Both the position numbers and the translations under genes were made by a program. The notes under the pieces were generated by a model. It had not been told where the DNA came from. It saw only the letters and a list, made by a program, of their open reading frames with translations, and searched no databases. A stretch of DNA of 64,000 nucleotides from Butyrivibrio sp. (lineage in GTDB: Bacteria; Bacillota; Clostridia; Lachnospirales; Lachnospiraceae), in the NCBI GenBank assembly GCA_015056625.1, contig SVFY01000003.1, positions 62,001 to 126,000 on the forward strand, read 5' to 3'. Below, one piece after another: positions 25,947 through 33,011 of the stretch (position 1 is its first letter; each line of letters begins with the position of its first letter).

Positions 25947-27116
25947 TTAAGCCTTCCTGCCCTGATCCTCTGTAAGGCGCTCCATCATCTCACCGGCGCC
26001 TTCAGTTTCAACAAGCTTTGTATAGCCGCTGCTAAACACGATGGTCTCTACCTGCATCTGGCCGTCCATCCAGCCTTCCATGCTGCTCTTTATGCGCTCT
26101 GCAACTTCTTTGAAAACCTCATCTTTCATTCCTGCCTCAGTGATGAGCCTGACTGCCTCATCTGTCATGACGCAGCCCTCTATATCCTCTATGAGGTTGC
26201 CTTTATAGCCCTCTGGCAAAAAAGATCTGGTAACCTCAGACAGTATCTCCATCCTGTGGTCACCATAAGCGGAGTGGGTGTTTTTAACTCCCCCTGCCAC
26301 CTTGATAAGCTTCCCAAGGTGCCCTGCAAACAGGACTTTTGAAAATCCTGCCTCCCTTGCAAAGCACAGGGTATCATAGACAAAATTGGAACACATCACC
26401 GCCGCATCCTCAGAAAGACCGTAGGTGTCAGCTAAAAACTTAAGGCCGTAGTTACCTGGCGCCATAAGCAATATGCTGTTTCCCTCAGCCCGCCTTATGC
26501 TGATCTCTGCCTTTATGGTAGATAGGATTGCCTCATCACTCATGGGCTCTACGATCCCCGTGGTTCCAAGGATTGAAATGCCCCCTGTTATCCCAAGCTT
26601 GGGGTTAAAGGTCTTTTGGGCGACCTCTTCGCCCTCCGGAGCGCTTATCAGGACCTTCACCTTAACTCCTGTGATGCTCCGCTCCTTTAACACTTCCAGG
26701 ATACTGTCTGCGATCATCTTCCTGGGAACAGAGTTTATGGCTGCATTCCCTACAGGCTGGTCAAGGCCGGGACGTGTAACTCTGCCAATCCCGAAGCCTC
26801 CGTCGATTTCAACCAATGAGTCATTGGGTTCAACCGAAACCGTGGCATATATCTTCATTCCATTTGTGGCGTCAGGGTCATCTCCCCCGTCCTTGGTAAC
26901 GGCGCAGGTAACAGAGTGGTGTTCTGCGTCGCGGGTAATATCCTCAATCTCCGCCACATACTCTGGTCCCTTGGGAGTTATGATCTTTACATTCCTTACT
27001 TCGCTTCCGTCAAGAAGCATAATGAGCGCAGCCTTAGAAGCTGCAGCAGCGCAGCTTCCGGTAGTGTATCCGCATCTTAACTTTTTTCCGCCCTTTTCTA
27101 TGTAAAGCTCGTTCAC
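25947..27116 (-). CDS. cbiD: cobalt-precorrin-5B C1-methyltransferase
   Basis: A 389-residue CbiD. The N-terminal RCGYTTGSCAAAASKAA block, KDGGDDPDATNGM, GGFGIGRVTRPGLDQPVGN AAIN-type segment and GGISILGTTGIVEPMSDEA are diagnostic, as is FAGHLGKLIKVAGGV. The start codon is GTG at 27116 with GGGAG 8 bp upstream. It performs the C1 methylation unique to the anaerobic route, confirming that this is the oxygen-independent pathway. Confidence 0.93.
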   Translation of the reverse strand: MNELYIEKGGKKLRCGYTTGSCAAAASKAALIMLLDGSEVRNVKIITPKGPEYVAEIEDITRDAEHHSVTCAVTKDGGDDPDATNGMKIYATVSVEPNDSLVEIDGGFGIGRVTRPGLDQPVGNAAINSVPRKMIADSILEVLKERSITGVKVKVLISAPEGEEVAQKTFNPKLGITGGISILGTTGIVEPMSDEAILSTIKAEISIRRAEGNSILLMAPGNYGLKFLADTYGLSEDAAVMCSNFVYDTLCFAREAGFSKVLFAGHLGKLIKVAGGVKNTHSAYGDHRMEILSEVTRSFLPEGYKGNLIEDIEGCVMTDEAVRLITEAGMKDEVFKEVAERIKSSMEGWMDGQMQVETIVFSSGYTKLVETEGAGEMMERLTEDQGRKA

Positions 27117-27134
27117 AAATGCTCCCTGGTATGC

Positions 27135-27761
27135 TCACATGTTATACAGTATAGAGTTACAGATGGCCGCAGCCACTGTGCTGCCGCCCTTTCGTCCAAC
27201 GTTCACTATGTAGGGAACGTCCATCTCCATTATAAGGTCTTTCGCCTCCACCACGTTCACAAATCCCACAGGGACTGCAATGATGGCCTCTGGCCTTAAT
27301 CCCTCATTGTCATAGAGTTCTCTAAGGCGCAAAAGAGCTGTGGGCGCATTTCCAATTGCAAATACGATGGGGACTCCAAGCTTTGCAGCCTTTTCCATGC
27401 TGACATAGGCCCTTGTTACAGACCTCTCTTTAGCCTCTTTTGCCACGTCCTCGTCTGCCATAAAGCAGTGGACCTGCCCTCCGAATTTTTCCAGAGTCTT
27501 TTTGCTCACTCCTGAAAGGGCCATATTTGTGTCAGTTACTATGTGGGCTCCGGACCTTAAGGCATCTTTTATTATTCCTACCGCCCCTTCCGAAAACCGC
27601 ATAGTATCTGCATATTCAAAATCTGCCGTGGTATGGATCACCCGCACAACGGTAGGTTCTACCTCATCCGGGATTTCTTTTCCCATGGCAGCAAGCTCGC
27701 TCCTTATGATCCTGAAGCTCTCTTTTTCAATTTCTGAAGGAAGGATGTTTTTAATGCTCAC
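27135..27761 (-). CDS. cbiC: cobalt-precorrin-8 methylmutase
   Basis: A 208-residue precorrin-8X methylmutase that moves the C11 methyl group to C12 to give cobyrinate. Blocks: VRVIHTTADFEYAD with the catalytic histidine (VIHTT), IVTDTNMALSGV, IVFAIGNAPTALLRL, PVGFVNVVEAK and NVGRKGGSTVAAAICNSIL. Start GTG 27761 overlaps the cbiP stop (GTGTGA). Confidence 0.93.
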   Translation of the reverse strand: MSIKNILPSEIEKESFRIIRSELAAMGKEIPDEVEPTVVRVIHTTADFEYADTMRFSEGAVGIIKDALRSGAHIVTDTNMALSGVSKKTLEKFGGQVHCFMADEDVAKEAKERSVTRAYVSMEKAAKLGVPIVFAIGNAPTALLRLRELYDNEGLRPEAIIAVPVGFVNVVEAKDLIMEMDVPYIVNVGRKGGSTVAAAICNSILYNM

Positions 27762-29305
27762 ACTTTGCCCTCTATCACTCTGTAAATGTATTCCATATCA
27801 AGGCTGTGCCTTACAACATCAGCCAGTTTATCAAGTTCTCGCTCCCTGTAGACCCACAGATCCTCAAGGCCATCACATAGGCTCTCTGCGCCTTTCCTGC
27901 CAGATACAATATCAAGGATAGCCTTAGTGACCTTAGCATTGTCAAATAAGCCGTGGATGTAGGTTCCAAGTACGTTTCCGTTACAGCACAGCATCCCTCT
28001 GCTGCCGGCCAAATCTCTTTCCCTGACGCTCCTCAGGGCGCCTCCCACACTTACTCCCATGTGGATCTCATAGCCTCTGTAGGCTATTCCCTCAAGGGCA
28101 GCAAATTCGCCCCCAGCACCTGTTAAAGTGCCGCTACTTTGTATCAGAGTCTTCTGATCCTCAAACACAGTATCCACAGGCAAAAGTCCAAGCCCCTCCT
28201 GGTCGCCTTCGCAAAATGCATCCTTACCTGCATTTGCAGCACCTTCGCCGGATATCCATCTTCCCAGCATCTGGAAGCCGCCACATATCCCGATGATCAG
28301 AGCCCCTTTCTTTTTAGCTTCAAGGACCGCCTTATCAAGCCCCTTTTCCCTAAGCCACCTAAGGTCAGAAGAAGTATTCTTGGTCCCTGGAAGTATCACA
28401 ATGTCCGCTTCTTTAACGCTTTCAGCTGAATCAGTGTAGATAAGCTCTACCCCAGGTATCTTTTCGAATATATCAAAGTCCGTGTAATTGCTGATAAAAG
28501 GAAACCTCAGGACCGCAATCCTGATAGCGCCCTTTCCGCCTTCACCAGCCCTGCCACTATAGCTAAAACCGCTCTTTACCTTTAGCTTCTTGGAAAGAGA
28601 GTCCTCCTCCTCAAGGTCAAAGTCTGCGTATGGCACAACACCCACAAAGGGAATGTCGCAATAATCCCTGAACATAGATAGTCCCGGGTCAAGAAGCTTT
28701 TTATCGCCCCTGAACTTATTGATGATAAGGCCCTTAACCCTGGCTCTTTCAGCGCTGCTAAGTAGCTGCACGGTTCCAAGGAGCTGCGCAAAAACTCCCC
28801 CAGGATCGATATTCCCCGCAAGCAGCACCGGCGCATCAAGCATCTGAGCAAGACCCATATTTACAATATCGTTGTCCCTAAGGTTTATCTCAACAGGGCT
28901 TCCTGCCCCTTCTATAACAACTATATCCGCCCGGGAGGATAGTCTTTCGTAAGCTGCAAGAATTTCAGGAATATAGTCTTTCTTTTTCCTAAAATAATCT
29001 GCAGCCCTCATGTCACCTACAGGAAGACCATTCACGATAACCTGGGACGCAGTCTCACCTGTCGGTTTTAAAAGAATGGGATTTATGTCGGCATCCGGCT
29101 CTATCCCCGCAGCAAAAGCCTGGAGAGCCTGTGCCCTTCCGATCTCTTTTCCATCCCTTGTGACATAGGAATTAAGAGCCATGTTCTGGGACTTAAATGG
29201 CGCCACCTTCAGACCGTCCTGATGAAGGACTCTCAGGATCCCCGCCGTCAATATGCTCTTTCCCGCACCTGACATGGTGCCCTGTATCATCAGGTTCTTA
29301 GCCAT
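27758..29305 (-). CDS. cbiP: adenosylcobyric acid synthase
   Basis: A 515-residue glutamine amidotransferase that amidates side chains b, d, e and g. N-terminal ATP-binding block MIQGTMSGAGKSILTAGIL, FKSQNMALNSYVTRDGKEIG, ILLKPTGETASQVIVNG; C-terminal glutaminase with LPGTKNTSSDLRWLRE, GICGGFQMLG (catalytic Cys) and GYEIHMGV, TYIHGLFD. It is 10 bp after the binding-protein gene and overlaps cbiC by 4 bp. Full family length. Confidence 0.95.
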   Translation of the reverse strand: MAKNLMIQGTMSGAGKSILTAGILRVLHQDGLKVAPFKSQNMALNSYVTRDGKEIGRAQALQAFAAGIEPDADINPILLKPTGETASQVIVNGLPVGDMRAADYFRKKKDYIPEILAAYERLSSRADIVVIEGAGSPVEINLRDNDIVNMGLAQMLDAPVLLAGNIDPGGVFAQLLGTVQLLSSAERARVKGLIINKFRGDKKLLDPGLSMFRDYCDIPFVGVVPYADFDLEEEDSLSKKLKVKSGFSYSGRAGEGGKGAIRIAVLRFPFISNYTDFDIFEKIPGVELIYTDSAESVKEADIVILPGTKNTSSDLRWLREKGLDKAVLEAKKKGALIIGICGGFQMLGRWISGEGAANAGKDAFCEGDQEGLGLLPVDTVFEDQKTLIQSSGTLTGAGGEFAALEGIAYRGYEIHMGVSVGGALRSVRERDLAGSRGMLCCNGNVLGTYIHGLFDNAKVTKAILDIVSGRKGAESLCDGLEDLWVYRERELDKLADVVRHSLDMEYIYRVIEGKV

Positions 29306-29315
29306 TTTTCTCCCA

Positions 29316-30947
29316 TCACTTCAGTTTATAGATATGCTCAGTTTCTTCCTTTTTCCCGGAAAGAACTTCAAATATACTCTCAGCTATTTCTCCGCTGCGG
29401 CTTGCAAGCTGGTACATGGAACCTGTGGTGACGTACACCTGATCAGCCTTTACTGCCGCATAATCAGCAAATGTCCCATCCATAGCTACCAGATCATCAA
29501 GGGTCCCTGGCGCATCCTCGATTACTCCGTTGTAAATGAGTATATCCGCATCCCTGGCGTAATCATAAAATGCCTCAACACTTATTGTTACCTGAGACTT
29601 GTTGTCTTCATCATAGAGGCCTTCCGGCAAAAGATATGTTCCCCCAGCAGCTTCGATCATCTTAACAAGGTAGTCATTGCCCTTCTTGGTAGTGATCTGA
29701 TGCCTTGAATTTACTGAGAAAACCGCCACAGACTTACCATTAAGGGAAAGGCTGTCTATCTGTTCCATCATTTCCGCCTGCTTTAAAAAAGCTTTCTCTG
29801 CTTCAGGCTCTTTTCCAGTCATAAGGCCGTAGACCTTGATCCACTCAATCCTTCCCATTATGGAATCCTCGTAGCTTGACCAGTCGATGAAGGTAGGGAT
29901 CTTGAGCTTTTCAAGCTTTTCTATGACCTTGGGGCTATGAAGGATCATGGTGCTTTCAACAGCCAGATCCACGTTCTTTTCAACCATCATCTCATAGTCA
30001 GGAGCGCTGTACTTTCCGCCGTATAGCAGTACGCCGCTGTCCATGGCATCTACTGCCGAGTCCACGTACCAGTCATCCCTCTCAATACCTGAAAGGCTCA
30101 GCTTGTCGACAGCTCCGATAGCGTCAAACTGGCACATTACAGCACTTGCAGCCAGATATATGCTGTCAAGGGGCTGATGGATCGCAACGAGCTGGATGTC
30201 AGAATCTCCAATTGGCGAAAGAGATACGATTCCCTCTCCAAAGTCTGGAAGCCCTGAAATGGAAGCTCCTTCCGGAATGATCAGATAGTATCTGCCATCG
30301 CGGACTGAAATAAGTTTAAAACCATCCTCAAGCCTGTATATCTTAAAACCTGTTGCATACTGCATCTCATCCGTAGACACGTACCCTACGTCCAGTTTTT
30401 CAGATATAAACTTAAGTATGTCCGCATCAGTTTCTTCAAGATCAAGAACCTCATGAGTAGAAGGAGGCATCTCCTCAGATCTGCCCTCTTCGCCTGCCAA
30501 AGCGCTTTCAACATCTGCGCTTTGGATATCTTCACTGCCATCTTTTAGTATCACAAACTTCAAAGTGTAATCTATAAGATGGGGCTTACTCATGGCTGTG
30601 GTGTCAGCGGAAACCGCCATCTCTTTTCCAAGGACAATGGGGATCACAAACTCGGAATTCCCCTCTGTGTTTACAGGCTCATACTTTACTCCGTCGACCA
30701 TCATAAAGTCATAGTTTGAGCTGCTCCATACAATATCAGCTGTTATTTCTTTTCCAGAGACTGTGACACTGCAAGGGCTCTCGATATAAGCCTTGCCACT
30801 GCCTCCCGTAAGAGTAACAGATGCGGCATATTCCCCATCTGGAACTCTGCCGCATCCTGTAAGCATCAGAATAAATATTGCTGCAAGAACGAGCCTGCAT
30901 CTTTTTATAATATGATCACTTAATCGCACTTCCTGTATGCTCCACAT
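29316..30947 (-). CDS. ABC substrate-binding lipoprotein with N-terminal NEAT-like domain
   Basis: A 543-residue lipoprotein: lipobox LMLTGC ends a hydrophobic signal (RLVLAAIFILMLTGC). Residues about 38-145 form a beta-rich domain beginning DGEYAASV and ending SKPHLIDYTLKFVI that resembles the domain at the same place in the upstream chelatase. The C-terminal half (from about residue 260) is a BtuF/FepB-type binding domain (MVEKNVDLAVESTMI, IYNGVIEDAPGTLDDL, DQVYVTTG). With btuC and btuD it would form a corrinoid, cobalt-chelate or heme importer. I chose ATG 30947; it overlaps cbiK by 32 bp. A GTG at 30926 is possible and the true start is uncertain. Confidence 0.75.
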   Translation of the reverse strand: MWSIQEVRLSDHIIKRCRLVLAAIFILMLTGCGRVPDGEYAASVTLTGGSGKAYIESPCSVTVSGKEITADIVWSSSNYDFMMVDGVKYEPVNTEGNSEFVIPIVLGKEMAVSADTTAMSKPHLIDYTLKFVILKDGSEDIQSADVESALAGEEGRSEEMPPSTHEVLDLEETDADILKFISEKLDVGYVSTDEMQYATGFKIYRLEDGFKLISVRDGRYYLIIPEGASISGLPDFGEGIVSLSPIGDSDIQLVAIHQPLDSIYLAASAVMCQFDAIGAVDKLSLSGIERDDWYVDSAVDAMDSGVLLYGGKYSAPDYEMMVEKNVDLAVESTMILHSPKVIEKLEKLKIPTFIDWSSYEDSIMGRIEWIKVYGLMTGKEPEAEKAFLKQAEMMEQIDSLSLNGKSVAVFSVNSRHQITTKKGNDYLVKMIEAAGGTYLLPEGLYDEDNKSQVTISVEAFYDYARDADILIYNGVIEDAPGTLDDLVAMDGTFADYAAVKADQVYVTTGSMYQLASRSGEIAESIFEVLSGKKEETEHIYKLK

Positions 30948-32526
30948 AAATCTTCTGAACATCTTCAATGCTTCCAAGGCCTGCAATCTGGCATGTTACT
31001 TCGTCAAAAGAGCCATCAGCTTCAAAGCCACTCTTCCATGAATCTTCCTCATCACCTGCCATATCGTTGTTTGCGTGGTCACCAGCAACAACCATAAGTG
31101 GACGAAGAACAACCTTCTTGTAGCCTGCTGCCTTTACTGCTTCAATAACATTTTCAAGGGCTGTCTCCTCAGGCTCACCCTCTACAGTTCCAATAAATAC
31201 GTTGCTGTATTCAAGCTCTTCCATCTGGGACTGCATCTGTGAGTATGTAACCTTAGCCTTATGGCTGGTTCCATGACCCATAAATACGAATGCTACGCCG
31301 TCCTTATCAGCATCTGCAAGTGAACCAAAACCTGCTGTCTTAACTGCTTCTGCTGTGATTGCTTCAGCGACAGCCTTCTTGTCGTCATTAACTTCCTTGG
31401 CGTCAGCGCCAACCTCACCAAGAAGAGGTTCTGAAACTACAACCTTGTCAAACTTGTCCCTGTAGCCATCAAGTGCCTCTACAAGCTCGTCGTACTCTGC
31501 GCCGTGCATAAGATGTGTAGGCTGAACAACAAGCTCTTTTACTCCGTTATCAACTGCTCTCTGAAGAGCCTGCTCCATATTGTCGATCTTCTCACCATCT
31601 CTTGCAAGAATGTGGTTGATGATGATCTGTGCTGTGAATGCACGTCTTACTGAGTAGTCAGGATATGCAGCTGCCAGGGCCTTCTCGATCCCGCCGATGT
31701 CATTTGCTCTGCTGTCATTAAATGAAGTACCAAAGCTTACTACAAGGAGCTCTTTTTCACCGATATCATCCTGGTTTAATGGATCATCCTTAGACGCATC
31801 TCCTGTATCTCTTCCAAAGTAGTCAGGATCAGCAAACTCGCCCTCAACAAGCTCTTTCTGGGCATCTGTGAGCTCATCCCAGGCCTTTTTAGCTTCTGCA
31901 CAACGCTCATCAGTTGTCTCATCCCACTTCTGAACGTAGATAGAATCGATGAGATCTGCTACGTTATCAGCTGCAGCCTGGTCGTCATCACCTTCTGCAA
32001 GAGAGACCATAACCTTGTGGTCGTACCACTTATCTTTTGATCCAATAAGAGCAAGATCAAACTCCTCATCAAGTACAGGGACAGGGATGTCAAAGCCATT
32101 AACTTCCTCAGTTGTGCCATCCTCATATGTAACTGTATCAACTGTGGGCTGAAGGAGCTCAGCGCCTTCCTTCTGAGCATCCTCAGCTGTTCCCAGGAAG
32201 AGATTTTTAATGTTTTTAGATGTAAGAGATACATGGATAGTCATCTGACCATCTTTAACTGTAAGAGTTCCAAGATCATTATATGCATCGTTTACATGAA
32301 ACATAGATCCATCTGTTGTGAACTTGGCCGAATATTCGCCATCTTCAAGAGCGCCCTCTTTTGCCTCTGTGGCAGGTTCTGTAGCCTCTTGAGCTTCCTC
32401 TGTAGCAGCTTCCTGCTCCTCTTCGGTAGCCTCAGCAGGTTCTGCTGCTGTCTGTCCTGCACAGCCGGTTACCATGCTCATGGTCATGACGGCTGCAAGT
32501 AAAATTGTCATCAGTTTCTTTTTCAT
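30916..32526 (-). CDS. cbiK: secreted lipoprotein sirohydrochlorin cobaltochelatase
   Basis: A 536-residue protein. The first 22 residues are a lipoprotein signal (MSMVTGC lipobox), then an Ala/Glu-rich linker, then a beta-rich NEAT-like domain (about 58-180, DGEYSAKF to YDHKVMVSL), a short helical spacer, and a CbiK chelatase domain from about residue 255. Catalytic histidines are H338 and H341 (PTHLMHGAEYD) and H418 (FMGHGTSHK), plus a GDHANNDM segment. CbiK inserts cobalt into sirohydrochlorin, normally in the cytoplasm; here the signal places it outside the membrane. A periplasmic CbiK with a heme role is known in Desulfovibrio. ATG 32526 follows GGAGG; the ORF upstream of it is riboswitch leader. 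First gene after the riboswitch. Confidence 0.88.
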   Translation of the reverse strand: MKKKLMTILLAAVMTMSMVTGCAGQTAAEPAEATEEEQEAATEEAQEATEPATEAKEGALEDGEYSAKFTTDGSMFHVNDAYNDLGTLTVKDGQMTIHVSLTSKNIKNLFLGTAEDAQKEGAELLQPTVDTVTYEDGTTEEVNGFDIPVPVLDEEFDLALIGSKDKWYDHKVMVSLAEGDDDQAAADNVADLIDSIYVQKWDETTDERCAEAKKAWDELTDAQKELVEGEFADPDYFGRDTGDASKDDPLNQDDIGEKELLVVSFGTSFNDSRANDIGGIEKALAAAYPDYSVRRAFTAQIIINHILARDGEKIDNMEQALQRAVDNGVKELVVQPTHLMHGAEYDELVEALDGYRDKFDKVVVSEPLLGEVGADAKEVNDDKKAVAEAITAEAVKTAGFGSLADADKDGVAFVFMGHGTSHKAKVTYSQMQSQMEELEYSNVFIGTVEGEPEETALENVIEAVKAAGYKKVVLRPLMVVAGDHANNDMAGDEEDSWKSGFEADGSFDEVTCQIAGLGSIEDVQKIYVEHTGSAIK

Positions 32527-32591
32527 AATTTCCTCCAAATTTCTCGCCAGATACTGGCTTTTTTTCCAGGCGCGAAACAGAAACTGACACA

Positions 32592-32665
32592 TAAACAAAC
32601 ACCTCCGCTTTTGGCAGAGGCTGTAAATAGACACACAAATATCGGCAAAAGAGATTTCTTTTGCC
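32592..32665 (-). promoter_or_regulatory. two hairpins between riboswitch and cbiK (expression platform)
   Basis: In transcript order: GGCAAAAGA pairs with TCTTTTGCC (32665-32644), then CCTCTGCC and GGCGGAGG-like arms (32620-32602, sequence CCTCTGCCAAAAGCGGAGG) followed by TGTTTGTTT. The second hairpin is a good candidate for a terminator whose formation depends on the upstream cobalamin aptamer. Confidence 0.55.
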
Positions 32666-32715
32666 AAAGTCCATTCGCATAGCCAATTCCTCGTGGCCTG
32701 GTTTCCCATATGCAG

Positions 32716-32893
32716 CGACGGGCAGGTCTCCCGACTGATCGTACTTGCCTTGTGGCAGCGCTGTTTTTCCCTTCCCGGACTTCTCCAGTGGTTATGAAAA
32801 AAGCTAACGAATCACGGTGACGAGATCGCGCGGGACTTGCACCCGCTTCCCTTTTCACCTGCGCAGAAACTTATTCCCGCAGGCACCTTCCGC
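32716..32893 (-). ncRNA. cobalamin riboswitch
   Basis: The minus strand carries the conserved parts of the cobalamin aptamer: AGGTGCC at its 5' end (32886-32880), the GAAAAGGGAAGCGGGTG segment, GCAAGTCCCGCGCGAT and GTCACCGTGA, and the 3' B12-box-like element AGTCGGGAGACCTGCC (32734-32719). It lies 190 bp before the cbiK start and faces the whole cobalamin operon, so adenosyl- or aquocobalamin should repress these genes. Confidence 0.93.
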
Positions 32894-32943
32894 TTTCTGT
32901 ATATGATTATTGATATAATACCACAACTCTTCTGATAATAACA

Positions 32944-32968
32944 GAAAAAGCGAACCCAATTGGTCCGC
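32944..32968 (-). terminator. terminator of the coiled-coil surface protein gene
   Basis: Minus-strand GCGGACC (32968-32962) pairs with GGTTCGC (32956-32950, one G-U) and is followed by TTTTTC. It separates the surface protein gene from the riboswitch-controlled operon. Confidence 0.65.
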
Positions 32969-33011
32969 CCTTCCTGTGTTTTATGTATTTGATTATTTAT
33001 TAGAGGTTGGC

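Noticed and set aside
30916-32709. Extended N-terminus of cbiK from 32709
   Set aside because: The extra 61 residues lie in the riboswitch leader hairpins; the ATG at 32526 has a GGAGG site and starts a lipoprotein signal.
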